Assembly (NCBI GenBank): GCA_964568875.1
Contig: CAZMSH010000012.1
Location: 1 to 64,000 of the forward strand
Origin: SLNP01 sp964568875
GTDB taxonomy: Bacteria > Bacteroidota > Bacteroidia > Bacteroidales > VadinHA17
Reading direction: 5' to 3'
DNA: 64,000 bases
This document shows, one piece after another, positions 34,771 through 42,378 of the stretch. Position 1 is the first letter of the stretch. Each line of letters begins with the position of its first letter. The position numbers and the translations under genes were made by a program. The notes under the pieces are model-generated. The model saw nothing but the letters and a program-made list of their open reading frames with translations, was not told the DNA's origin and made no database searches.

Positions 34771-36366
34771 CTATAGCATCTTATACACCTTAACCCAGTC
34801 GATCTCCATGTTTGCTACTGTACCAAGCTGGGTGCTGGTGCCGCCTGCGAGAGATATATACATCGGCTCCTGTGGAACATTGCCGGTTTGCCTGAAGACC
34901 TCTTCACCGTTCACTTTCCATACAAGCTTGTCGGGTGTCCACTCAAGGGTATAGATATAGAAACCACCTGAATATTTCCCGGGAAGAGATGATCTGGCGG
35001 ATGATTTTTCAGAGCGGAAAATATCGAACCAAACCTTGCCCTTGCCAGTGCGGCATATGTCAATATGCGGTGTCATAGTGTCTCCAAGAAGCCAGAATGC
35101 ATTTTTGGCAGATGGATTATCGAGTTTTATCTTGGCAGAAAAGATTCCGTACTTCTGGCGGAAACTGGCACCTGTATTTATCTGCCCTGACGTATATGCA
35201 AATTCCCTTTTTACAAATCCTGATGAAGGGATCCATACCTTGCCTTCTTTCTTTTCAGGCTTGGTGGTGATTGTCAGTACAGAGCTGCGTACCGAGAAAT
35301 TGCTCGCCGGAGTATGAATATGCAGATCGCCATCAAGGGAATAGTTGTCTTTGAGCAACTTTTCTCCCCAATAGTAGCTTGTGAGCCATTTTTTATCATT
35401 AACACCGGTTTCATCAAAGTCGTCGCTGAAGGTAAGCTCTCTTGTCTTAAGAATATCGAACTTGTTTGAATCCTTTACCTTGAAATACCATACTATGTCA
35501 TCGCTTTTCTTAAGGGTTTCATATTCCTGTAACTGGGCGAACATCTCTGTCTTTTCAAATCTCTTCTTGTCGAGAAGGTAGTTCTTTCTTTCAACGAATT
35601 CCTGTGATGCAACATAGTCCTTTAGCTCCTCATACCTGGCAAACATTGCCGACCCGTCTATCTTCTTGAAGTTTGCGTACTCCTTTGATTTCAGGAATGC
35701 ATAGTACCCTTTTATTTCTGGTGAGGCTTTCAGACTGTTGTATTCCTGCAGCTTAGCATACTCTTCTGAATCCTTGAAGGTTATGGGTTTCATGTTTTTC
35801 TTTGTCAGGAACTCCTGGCTTGTCACAAATGCTTCGAGTTCCCTGAACCTTTCAAGTCTGGGTGAGCCCTGGTGTTTGTCGGGTTTCTTTACCTCGGGTG
35901 ATTTCTTCAGTGTCTTGTACTCAAGGAATTTTCTGTACTCATCACTCTGTTTGAATGTTATTGGCTTCATCTTCTGCTTCTGCCTGAATGCAGGAGTGGA
36001 GATAAATTTCCCGAGTTCTTCAAAATTTCTGATCTTTTCAGAGCCGTCAAGTTCCTTGAAACTTTTCAATTCAGCACTGTCACGGGTTTTGAGGTATAGT
36101 CTTATCTCCTTCGATTTTGAGAGAGAGTTGTATTCCTTCTCTTTTTGAAATTCAGTCGAACCAGCATATTTCAATGCTTCAATCTGTTTTTTCTCTTGCT
36201 GGAATCCTGCAGAATTTACCAGGGAGTCAAGTTCGTTATAACGTGCCAGTTCATTTGACTCCTTGAATGCCTGCAGCTTATTATACTCCTCAAGCAGAGC
36301 CTTTTCCTGTTGTTCGATTTTTGAAGTGGAAGGGATCATCCCCAGAGAAAACTTAAGACTTGCCAT
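34771..36366 (-). CDS. GH16-fold protein with four N-terminal repeats and no catalytic glutamates
   Basis: Two-part protein (531 aa) without a signal peptide or membrane segment. Residues about 38-310 form four related repeats of 60-75 residues, each with RF/RYxEL, a xFVxSxEF element, an EYxxLKKSPEIK element and usually a closing DGS; MKPITFK occurs in two of them. Residues about 311-531 match a laminarinase-like GH16 jelly roll (LTFSDDFDE, IFSAKIKL, NAFWLLGD, YTLEWTPDKLVWKVNGEEV, MEIDWVKVY). The active-site motif ExDxxE reads H434-I-D436-I-C-R439, so nucleophile and acid/base Glu are both gone. A carbohydrate-binding or scaffolding role is possible; hydrolysis is unlikely. Confidence 0.8.
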   Translation of the reverse strand: MASLKFSLGMIPSTSKIEQQEKALLEEYNKLQAFKESNELARYNELDSLVNSAGFQQEKKQIEALKYAGSTEFQKEKEYNSLSKSKEIRLYLKTRDSAELKSFKELDGSEKIRNFEELGKFISTPAFRQKQKMKPITFKQSDEYRKFLEYKTLKKSPEVKKPDKHQGSPRLERFRELEAFVTSQEFLTKKNMKPITFKDSEEYAKLQEYNSLKASPEIKGYYAFLKSKEYANFKKIDGSAMFARYEELKDYVASQEFVERKNYLLDKKRFEKTEMFAQLQEYETLKKSDDIVWYFKVKDSNKFDILKTRELTFSDDFDETGVNDKKWLTSYYWGEKLLKDNYSLDGDLHIHTPASNFSVRSSVLTITTKPEKKEGKVWIPSSGFVKREFAYTSGQINTGASFRQKYGIFSAKIKLDNPSAKNAFWLLGDTMTPHIDICRTGKGKVWFDIFRSEKSSARSSLPGKYSGGFYIYTLEWTPDKLVWKVNGEEVFRQTGNVPQEPMYISLAGGTSTQLGTVANMEIDWVKVYKML

Positions 36367-36392
36367 TCTCTTTTTGATTTAGATATAACCTG

Positions 36393-36413
36393 TTAAAGAT
36401 AGAAAATCTTTAA
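36393..36413. promoter_or_regulatory. Inverted repeat TTAAAGAT-N5-ATCTTTAA
   Basis: Perfect 8-bp arms separated by AGAAA, 27 bases upstream of the GH16-like start and within the 153-base divergent spacer to the acid phosphatase gene. The arms contain TATCTTTA in the minus-strand sense, one base off the -7 consensus, so the site may overlap the GH16-like promoter and act as an operator. Confidence 0.5.
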
Positions 36414-36414
36414 T

Positions 36415-36430
36415 TATCTGTTAACAGATA
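36415..36430. promoter_or_regulatory. Perfect 16-bp palindrome TATCTGTTAACAGATA
   Basis: Complete dyad symmetry with no spacer, one base after the inverted repeat ending at 36413 and 28 bases before the -33 element of the acid phosphatase promoter. The position and symmetry suit a dimeric repressor or activator serving both divergent genes. The regulator is not identified. Confidence 0.55.
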
Positions 36431-36457
36431 GAATTAAAAAGTTCTTCCTCTTCTGTT

Positions 36458-36487
36458 TTTGGAATATCCCGGCTTTGGCTACTTTTG
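36458..36487 (+). promoter_or_regulatory. Promoter of the acid phosphatase gene
   Basis: TTTG at 36458-36461, an 18-base spacer and TACTTTTG at 36480-36487 match the Bacteroidetes consensus at both elements. The start codon ATG 36520 follows 32 bases later. An upstream TTG at 36475 lies within the promoter and is rejected as a start. Confidence 0.7.
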
Positions 36488-36519
36488 TTTATGTGGAAAC
36501 AGAAACAGGATTTATAAAA

Positions 36520-37326
36520 ATGAAAAAAATGAGAAAAACATCCTTTATATTGTTCATCGCTCTCTTATCAGTAGTGGCGGGTGCTGCATGTAACAGGAGG
36601 CAGTCAGAGACCCGGCCGGGCGATCAGGATCATCTGATAATGTCGGTTCTGTGGTTCCAGAAATCGGCTGAAATGCGTGCCCTTTTCGTGCAGGGTTACA
36701 ACATTGCATCAGAGAGGCTTACCGAGGCCGTCGCCAGCAGAAAGGGAGACAAGCCACTCGCCGTCGTTGCCGATCTTGACGAGACAATACTCGATAACAG
36801 CAGGTATGAAGTCTGGCAGGTACAAACCGGAAACGGATTCTCCGAGGCCAACTGGAAGGAGTGGACTGACAGGGCAGAGGCAGAAGCCCTTCCGGGCGCA
36901 CTGGAATTTACCAGGCTGGCCGAGAGTCTTGGTGTTGATGTCTTCTATGTCTCTAACCGTACCGTTGACGATGCATTTAATTCCACTCTCGAAAACCTTA
37001 GGAGACTGGGCTTTCCGTTTGCCGATACAGCACATCTCCTGCTTAAGACGACAACATCATCAAAAACAGATCGGCGTAATACTATTCTCGAGACTCACGA
37101 TATCATTCTCCTTCTGGGAGATAACCTGGCCGATCACAGCAGTATATTTGAAAAGAGGGACAGGAACCTGGGGTTTGACGATGTTGATTCACTTGCTTCG
37201 CTTTTTGGCAACAGGTATATTGTATTCCCCAATCCCATGTACGGCAACTGGGAGCGACCGGCACTCATGCCTGACGAGAACATTCCCGCCAGGCAGCGTT
37301 ATATAAAGAGCCTTAAAGGCTATTGA
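36520..37326 (+). CDS. Acid phosphatase/5'-nucleotidase lipoprotein, e(P4) family
   Basis: Envelope lipoprotein phosphatase of the HAD class III/e(P4) group (268 aa). The signal ends at a lipobox, AGAAC, so the mature protein is likely lipidated at Cys24. The HAD nucleophile motif is ADLDETILDNS (about 87-97), with the family's WxxW-like KEWTDRAEAEALPGAL, then VFYVSNRT and the metal-binding LLLGDNLADHS. Family members dephosphorylate nucleoside monophosphates at the cell surface. The gene diverges from the GH16-like gene across two palindromes, which suggests shared control. Confidence 0.9.
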   Translation: MKKMRKTSFILFIALLSVVAGAACNRRQSETRPGDQDHLIMSVLWFQKSAEMRALFVQGYNIASERLTEAVASRKGDKPLAVVADLDETILDNSRYEVWQVQTGNGFSEANWKEWTDRAEAEALPGALEFTRLAESLGVDVFYVSNRTVDDAFNSTLENLRRLGFPFADTAHLLLKTTTSSKTDRRNTILETHDIILLLGDNLADHSSIFEKRDRNLGFDDVDSLASLFGNRYIVFPNPMYGNWERPALMPDENIPARQRYIKSLKGY

Positions 37327-37328
37327 CA

Positions 37329-38006
37329 CTATTTCCTTGCGCCCAAGAAGATCATAACATAGTACAGCAGGGTGGCAAGAGATCCCAAAGCTGCGATGAA
37401 GTAGGTATATGCTGCCCACTTCAGGGCATCCTCAGCTTTGTCATGCGTACCATACCCTGTTATTCCGGCATTCGACAGCCATGCCAGTGCCCTTTTACTG
37501 GCGTTGACCTCAACCGGAAGTGTAATTATTGAAAAAAGGGTTGTTAACGCAAAAAGGCCAATGCCAAAGAGCAATAACTCAGGAAACCTCTGCATGGTAA
37601 GTATACCTGCAAGCAATATCCATTGTACCCATTTCGATGAGAAGCTCACTGCCGGTACCAGCTTTGAACGCATGGTAAGCCATGCATATGCTTTAGCGTG
37701 CTGAACCGCATGACCGCACTCGTGAGCAGCTACAGCGGCAGCAGCAACGCTGTTACCGTAGTATACGTCGCGGCTAAGGTTAATGGTTTTTGTTACCGGA
37801 TTGTAATGGTCAGAGAGCTGACCCTCAACACTGCCGAGCTTAACTCCTGATATTCCGTGGTCGCGAAGCATTTTTTCCGCCACATCCCTGCCTGTGAGTC
37901 CACCTGGCAAAGGTATCTTTGAGTACTTCTTAAACCTTGATGAGAGCTGGTTGCTTACAATCCAGCTCAGAATCATAAATGCACCAAATATTATCCATAT
38001 AGTCAT
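37329..38006 (-). CDS. Zinc metallopeptidase of the YugP type
   Basis: Membrane zinc peptidase (225 aa from ATG 38006). The start is fixed by a strong Shine-Dalgarno AAAGGAGGAACTGA on the minus strand, rare in this window; the frame upstream to 38102 is not used. Residues 1-18 form a membrane helix, zinc ligands are in HECGH (95-99) and two or three hydrophobic segments follow (about 120-170 and the C-terminus). It belongs to the neutral zinc metallopeptidase family of B. subtilis YugP, role unknown. It diverges from yidD and ends two bases from the convergent phosphatase stop. Confidence 0.88.
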   Translation of the reverse strand: MTIWIIFGAFMILSWIVSNQLSSRFKKYSKIPLPGGLTGRDVAEKMLRDHGISGVKLGSVEGQLSDHYNPVTKTINLSRDVYYGNSVAAAAVAAHECGHAVQHAKAYAWLTMRSKLVPAVSFSSKWVQWILLAGILTMQRFPELLLFGIGLFALTTLFSIITLPVEVNASKRALAWLSNAGITGYGTHDKAEDALKWAAYTYFIAALGSLATLLYYVMIFLGARK

Positions 38007-38163
38007 TTCAGTTCCTCCTTTATTGTTTACGTACCATAGCAAAACCCCTGCCAACAGCTGAGCCGGCCTCAGGTTAGCCATTTTGTCAGATTTCTGCATC
38101 ACCCTGCAGGGATGAGAATTGCCTTACTGTCATACCGGTAATCTCTTTTGCCTGATTTTGACC

Positions 38164-38171
38164 TATCTTTG
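38164..38171 (+). promoter_or_regulatory. -7 box for yidD
   Basis: TATCTTTG matches TAnnTTTG and ends six bases before ATG 38178. If used, the transcript would be leaderless or nearly so. A -33 element at the proper distance is not evident. Confidence 0.45.
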
Positions 38172-38177
38172 CAGCTC

Positions 38178-38486
38178 ATGTCAGGCAGAACAAACATATT
38201 ATCACTGCTGCTGATGATACCGGTAAAGCTATATCAGTGGTTTATATCTCCACTGCTTGGGCCTTCATGCCGGCACGTGCCATCATGTTCAGCGTATACC
38301 ATCGACGCCCTTAAGCATCATGGACCCTGGAAAGGCTTTCTTCTCGGCACCAACAGAATCCTGCGGTGCAGGCCGGGCGGAACACACGGCTATGATCCTG
38401 TTCCTAAAATACTGTTTCGCAGATACAGACCACCTTCATCTCTGCTTCAGCGCCATAGTAAGTGCAACAGGCTGAAGGATCATTAG
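38178..38486 (+). CDS. yidD: Membrane protein insertion efficiency factor YidD
   Basis: Small membrane-associated protein (102 aa) that assists YidC-dependent insertion. The family motifs are present: YQWFISPLLGPSCRHVPSCSAY (about 16-37), HHGPWKGFLLGTNRILRC and PGGTHGYDPVP. ATG 38178 is preferred to the in-frame upstream start at 38148, because the -7 box lies between them. In most genomes yidD follows rnpA; here it stands alone, 35 kb from rnpA. Its stop overlaps that of the convergent LytTR gene by four bases. Confidence 0.93.
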   Translation: MSGRTNILSLLLMIPVKLYQWFISPLLGPSCRHVPSCSAYTIDALKHHGPWKGFLLGTNRILRCRPGGTHGYDPVPKILFRRYRPPSSLLQRHSKCNRLKDH

Positions 38487-39262
38487 AAGCTCAGTTCGTC
38501 TTTCAGGAGTTTGTAACCCGATTTGCTCACAGGCAGTTTCTCTCCGCTTTTCAGAACCGTCACATAGGTTTCCTTTCCATATGGTTCAAGGCGGGCAATA
38601 GCGTCTACCCTTACAATATATGAGCGGTGTATCCTTACAAACTGACCGGGGGGAAGTGTCTCCTCGTAAAACTTCATCCTCTGCTGCTTGAGAGCTTTTC
38701 CGCCTGAATAATAAAGCATTACATAATCGTCCTGTGCTTCAATGTAGTTTATATTCTCCACAGGCACTATATTAATATTGCTGCCTTTCTTTACCACTAC
38801 TCTCGACAGTGATGGTGCATCAGAAGGTCTCTTTTCGATAACATCAGCAGCCCTGGTGATACTTTCTTTGCCTGCAGCCAGTTTCTCGCGGGCTTTGGCA
38901 ATCGCGTCGTTGAACCTCTCAGCCGATATCGGTTTCATAAGGTAGTCGGTAGCGTTCATCTCAAATGCTTTGAGCGCATACTGGTCATAGGCGGTTGTAA
39001 ATATAATAAGCGGATTTTCATCCATCACCTCAAGCATCTCGAATCCTGTCAGCCTTGGCATCTGAATGTCAAGAAGAACGAGGTCAGGATTTATCTCCCT
39101 GATAGCCTTGAGTCCGGCGAAACCGTCAGGGCACTCTCCTGTCAGCTGCAGGTCGGGATGGTTCTTAAGATAGTGTTTGAGTATCTCCCTTGCAGGAGCT
39201 TCATCATCTATTATCAGTACTTTTATCGGGTTCATCTCTTTCATGGTATTTACCTGTGGCAA
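38483..39262 (-). CDS. LytTR-family response regulator
   Basis: Two-component regulator (259 aa; ATG 39244 would give 253). The receiver domain is complete: IIDDEAPAR acidic pair, acceptor Asp in LVLLDIQMPRLTG, Thr/Ser and Lys in FTTAYD and YLMKP. The C-terminal LytTR DNA-binding domain includes NYIEAQDDYVMLYYSGGK and FVRIHRSYIVRVDAI (about 165-250). It is directly downstream of a LytS-type kinase (no gap), its probable partner. It closes an operon that starts with LiaI- and LiaF-like membrane proteins. Confidence 0.94.
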   Translation of the reverse strand: MPQVNTMKEMNPIKVLIIDDEAPAREILKHYLKNHPDLQLTGECPDGFAGLKAIREINPDLVLLDIQMPRLTGFEMLEVMDENPLIIFTTAYDQYALKAFEMNATDYLMKPISAERFNDAIAKAREKLAAGKESITRAADVIEKRPSDAPSLSRVVVKKGSNINIVPVENINYIEAQDDYVMLYYSGGKALKQQRMKFYEETLPPGQFVRIHRSYIVRVDAIARLEPYGKETYVTVLKSGEKLPVSKSGYKLLKDELSF

Positions 39263-40315
39263 TTATTTCAATACCGGCATTTTGAGCCTTGCAATAAATT
39301 GTCCGTTACTCTTTTCAGTTGTCAGAGAGGCTTCCTTTCCGTAAGACAGCTCCAGCCTTCTCTGAACATTAACGAGGCCAGTGCCTGTGCCTGAGGGCAG
39401 TACCGCTTCAGGATCGTAGTTGTTACTGATAACTATTTCGAGTATCTGCCGTGTACATCTTATGCTGGTGGTAATGTTCACCACCCCTGTGCTCTCATGT
39501 ACACCATGCTTAATGGCATTTTCATAGAGAGGCTGCAGCAGCATGTTCGGAATCCTTGCATCAAGGCATTCTTCAGTAATATCCTCAGCAGTTGTCAGCC
39601 TTTCTCCAAACCTTGTCTTTTCAATATCAAGGTACAACCGCAGGTTCTCCAGTTCCCTGCCAAGTGTGACAGGTTGTTCATCCTTTCTTGACAGTGCGTA
39701 CCTCATGAAGTCAGAGAGCTTTATCACCATCTCTCTGGCTTTGTCAGGATTGGTTATGGTAAGTGAACTTACCGAATTGAGGCTGTTGAACAGGAAATGG
39801 GGATTAATCTGTGACCGCAGCATTTTCAGCTCGGTTTCTTTCAGCAGGTTCTCGAGCCTCGATTCCTCCAGTTTTTTGTCAGAGAGTCTCTTATAGCTTA
39901 TTATCAGGTAATAGGTAAGCAGTACAAGTATACATATCAGCACTCCCAGTCCGGCCCTGTAGATAAATGTGTTGTTCCAATAGTCTGAATAGAGGCCTGG
40001 TTCAGGGAATATTGCATTGATTATCAAACGGCTCAGCAGCAGCCATATGATAACCAGACCCGCCGACACAGCAATAAGGTTAAATATCAGACCTGAGGTT
40101 TTGCTGATCTGCTTATTGAAAAAACTGACCGGATACCATGATGCCAGGGCCAGAACCGAGTATATCATCATTGAGACAAATCCGTCGGTGACGGTTAACA
40201 TGATGTCAGCATCATGTGTATAATAGAAAAGCAGTGACTGGCCGGCTCCGAGAAGAAGCCATGCCAGCCACCATATCACTGTTTTTGTCCTGCTTTCAAA
40301 AACCGGATGTCCCAT
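39263..40315 (-). CDS. LytS-type sensor histidine kinase
   Basis: Histidine kinase of the His_kinase/LytS family (350 aa). The N-terminal 140 residues contain four hydrophobic segments and no large extracellular domain, so the signal is probably sensed in the membrane or through the LiaF-like protein. The phospho-acceptor histidine lies in SQINPHFLFNSLNSVSS (about 195). The ATP-binding region has MLLQPLYENAIKHGV and GTGTGLVNVQRRLEL. It is adjacent to its presumed response regulator. Confidence 0.93.
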   Translation of the reverse strand: MGHPVFESRTKTVIWWLAWLLLGAGQSLLFYYTHDADIMLTVTDGFVSMMIYSVLALASWYPVSFFNKQISKTSGLIFNLIAVSAGLVIIWLLLSRLIINAIFPEPGLYSDYWNNTFIYRAGLGVLICILVLLTYYLIISYKRLSDKKLEESRLENLLKETELKMLRSQINPHFLFNSLNSVSSLTITNPDKAREMVIKLSDFMRYALSRKDEQPVTLGRELENLRLYLDIEKTRFGERLTTAEDITEECLDARIPNMLLQPLYENAIKHGVHESTGVVNITTSIRCTRQILEIVISNNYDPEAVLPSGTGTGLVNVQRRLELSYGKEASLTTEKSNGQFIARLKMPVLK

Positions 40316-40336
40316 TTAGTTTACGATCGGTAACTA

Positions 40337-41074
40337 TTAGTAACATTTCAGATCTCCGCCTCCGAAGATGACAGTTCCTTTTATGACGAGTTGCCTGCCC
40401 GGATCAAAAGTCCTTCCGGGTGAGAATTTCCTTTCATCTGAGAATCCACCCAGTATGGGAGTTATCTTCAGCACCACGTTCCAGTCTTCTGGCACAATAA
40501 TCTCGGTTCCACCAAAAACGCAGGTAACCTCGAGTTCAGATACACCGGGAGCAAGCTCAGATTTTGTCAGGTCGATCTTGTTTCCACCGAAAACGCATGT
40601 GATCTCGCCGCCGGTGAAGTTGTTGCTGATTATCTGGCGGTCGCTTCCGCTGAAGACGTTTACTATATCGAGAAAATCATCTGTGCCCGAATCAGACCTG
40701 TGAAAAAGCTTTCGCGAAACACGTTGCCCGCCGAAGATGACTATTATACCGAGTGTAATAAAGACTGCAGGCCAGAACAAACGGTATGCGCCGAAAATGT
40801 CTGTAAAGATCTGGGGCAGCAGGAAAAAGGCGCCAACGGCCATTACTATTATTCCTGGTGTTTTGTCTGAGCTTCCTATGGTGATGACCAGGCCTATGAC
40901 AATAAGCAGCATCTGCCAGCTGAATATTATATTGTCAATGAAGCCCGGGAAGATGTTGGTGTTTCTGAGCAGAAGGAATAATCCTGCCATCAGCAGCACT
41001 ACTCCTATTATTGCACGGTTTCCGGTGTGGTGCCTGTGCTTGTCGGGATTGTTGTAAGTTTCCATGTTTGTCAA
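40337..41074 (-). CDS. LiaF-like membrane protein
   Basis: Membrane protein (245 aa) with four hydrophobic segments in residues 19-115 (DUF5668-like) and a cytoplasmic beta-rich C-terminal domain of the LiaF/cell-wall-active antibiotic response type. Repeated strands such as EITCVFGGNKIDLT, ELEVTCVFGGTEIIVPEDW and VVLKITPILGGFSDER are the family hallmark. In Bacillus, LiaF inhibits the LiaS kinase. Here a LytS-type kinase follows 21 bases downstream, so a similar inhibitory role is inferred. Confidence 0.87.
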   Translation of the reverse strand: MTNMETYNNPDKHRHHTGNRAIIGVVLLMAGLFLLLRNTNIFPGFIDNIIFSWQMLLIVIGLVITIGSSDKTPGIIVMAVGAFFLLPQIFTDIFGAYRLFWPAVFITLGIIVIFGGQRVSRKLFHRSDSGTDDFLDIVNVFSGSDRQIISNNFTGGEITCVFGGNKIDLTKSELAPGVSELEVTCVFGGTEIIVPEDWNVVLKITPILGGFSDERKFSPGRTFDPGRQLVIKGTVIFGGGDLKCY

Positions 41075-41091
41075 AATTAATAAGTTATTGT

Positions 41092-41445
41092 TTAGTTGTC
41101 TTTTCTGTTACACCATTTTTTTGGTGACGGTATCAGGAAGGTGATGCCGGTGAGTACAAGTGCTGCAGGCCAGAAGCCCACCCTTACCAAATCGGGAGTC
41201 TCTTCATAGATGTCGGGAAGTAGAAACCATGAGCCGGCTGCAAGGAAGATTACTCCGCCTGTCAGGTTTCCGTTCAGGAACATTATCAGACTGATAAAGA
41301 CAAGGAGCATTTCCCATCTGAAGTATTCATGAATGCTGCCCCAGCCAAGAAGATCGAGTGTCGCGGCCAGCAGCATCAGTCCCAGGGCTATCAGAAAGAG
41401 ACCGAAGCCGATGAGAGGATTGCGCTTTGAATTGAACTGTTTCAT
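41092..41445 (-). CDS. LiaI-like small membrane protein
   Basis: Short protein (117 aa) with four hydrophobic segments (about 11-27, 42-58, 61-77 and 88-105) of the LiaI/DUF5668 type. Positively charged tails at both ends are typical of this group. It is the first gene of the operon LiaI-like, LiaF-like, LytS and LytTR and resembles the membrane part of the next gene. In Firmicutes, LiaI helps organise the LiaH stress protein; no LiaH or PspA homologue is seen here. Confidence 0.8.
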   Translation of the reverse strand: MKQFNSKRNPLIGFGLFLIALGLMLLAATLDLLGWGSIHEYFRWEMLLVFISLIMFLNGNLTGGVIFLAAGSWFLLPDIYEETPDLVRVGFWPAALVLTGITFLIPSPKKWCNRKDN

Positions 41446-41608
41446 AATATTTGATTGAGTTGTTATGAATATGCAGCAAAAATAGATGCTAATGCAGGAA
41501 CCGCGGACCGGTTATTCGGTGAATGGCCTGAATTACACGGTAAACGAAGGATAGAGAGGGGTCGTGTTACTTTTTTGTTGATAATTTTTTTTATTGCATT
41601 AGGATTTA

Positions 41609-41616
41609 TATTTTTG
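41609..41616 (+). promoter_or_regulatory. -7 box for the yceD-rpmF-plsX-fabH operon
   Basis: TATTTTTG matches TAnnTTTG and ends 18 bases before ATG 41635. It supports that start over the longer frame from 41455, whose N-terminal 60 residues show no family resemblance. A -33 element is not clear. Confidence 0.5.
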
Positions 41617-41634
41617 CAGACCAAATTCCGGGGA

Positions 41635-42153
41635 ATGTCACGATTATATTCGATACCACTAAATGGTCTGAAGGACGGTGACTACACATATGATTATGAG
41701 GTAGATGCTGATTTCTTCAGGGCATTTGAGGGGTCTCAGATAGGAGAGTGTAACCTTAAACTAACTGTGGAATTGCAGAAGGTTTCTGGCCAGTATAATC
41801 TCTGTTTCCTTCTCAGCGGTCAGGTACGGGTAGTCTGTGACAGATGCCTCGGGGAGTTCATGCATGCAGTTGAGAGCGAAAACAGGCTTATCGTTAAGAC
41901 CGGGGAAAAGTTTGATGACAGTGATCCCGACCTGCTTATCATTCCGGCAGGAGAGTCAGAGCTTGACCTTAGCCAGTTTATTTATGATTTTTCACATCTT
42001 GCCATACCCATAAGGAAGATTCATCCTGTGGGAGAGGACGGTAAGAGTTTATGTGACCCCGAGATGCTGAAGAGAATATCAAATGTAAAAGGTGACAATG
42101 CAGGAAGCAGACCTGAATGGGATAAGCTTAGAGAGTTGTTACATGATAATTAA
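41635..42153 (+). CDS. yceD: YceD/DUF177 family protein
   Basis: Protein of the DUF177 family (172 aa), linked to 23S rRNA and L32 accumulation in plants and bacteria. The conserved cysteine motif is VRVVCDRCLGEF (about residues 61-72), followed by a strongly acidic stretch and the typical LDLSQFIYDFSHLAIPIRKIHP. It precedes rpmF by 17 bases, the arrangement seen in many phyla. The start was chosen because the -7 box lies just upstream. Confidence 0.9.
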   Translation: MSRLYSIPLNGLKDGDYTYDYEVDADFFRAFEGSQIGECNLKLTVELQKVSGQYNLCFLLSGQVRVVCDRCLGEFMHAVESENRLIVKTGEKFDDSDPDLLIIPAGESELDLSQFIYDFSHLAIPIRKIHPVGEDGKSLCDPEMLKRISNVKGDNAGSRPEWDKLRELLHDN

Positions 42154-42170
42154 AATATATTAATTGAGAA

Positions 42171-42356
42171 ATGGCACATCCAAAGAGAAAACACTCAAAG
42201 ACAAGAAGAGATAAGCGCAGGACGCACTATAAGGCTGAAGTTCCGACGCTGGGGAAATGCTCAAACTGTGGTTCGGCTATTCTGTATCACCGCGTCTGCC
42301 CTGAATGCGGTCACTACAGGGGAAAACTTGCTGTTGAGAAGAACGTAACAGCATAA
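42171..42356 (+). CDS. rpmF: 50S ribosomal protein L32
   Basis: Small basic ribosomal protein (61 aa) beginning MAHPKRKHSKTRRDKRR. It has the four-cysteine zinc form (CSNCGSAILYHRVCPECG). The zinc-free paralogue found in some bacteria under zinc limitation is not in this window. It lies between yceD and plsX, as is widespread. Confidence 0.97.
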   Translation: MAHPKRKHSKTRRDKRRTHYKAEVPTLGKCSNCGSAILYHRVCPECGHYRGKLAVEKNVTA

Positions 42357-42378
42357 TCAGAAACATAACCTTCGCTCC

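Noticed and set aside
36475..36519. Longer N-terminus for the acid phosphatase from TTG 36475
   Set aside because: This start lies inside the promoter, and the protein from ATG 36520 has a standard lipoprotein signal.
36709..37306. 209-codon plus-strand and 108-codon minus-strand frames within the acid phosphatase gene
   Set aside because: The phosphatase frame has signal, lipobox and HAD motifs; the others have none.
41455..41634. 60-residue N-terminal extension of YceD, with a hydrophobic stretch resembling a membrane helix
   Set aside because: DUF177 proteins are soluble and begin near MSRLYSIPL. A -7 box lies within the extension, and the hydrophobic stretch comes from T-rich promoter DNA.
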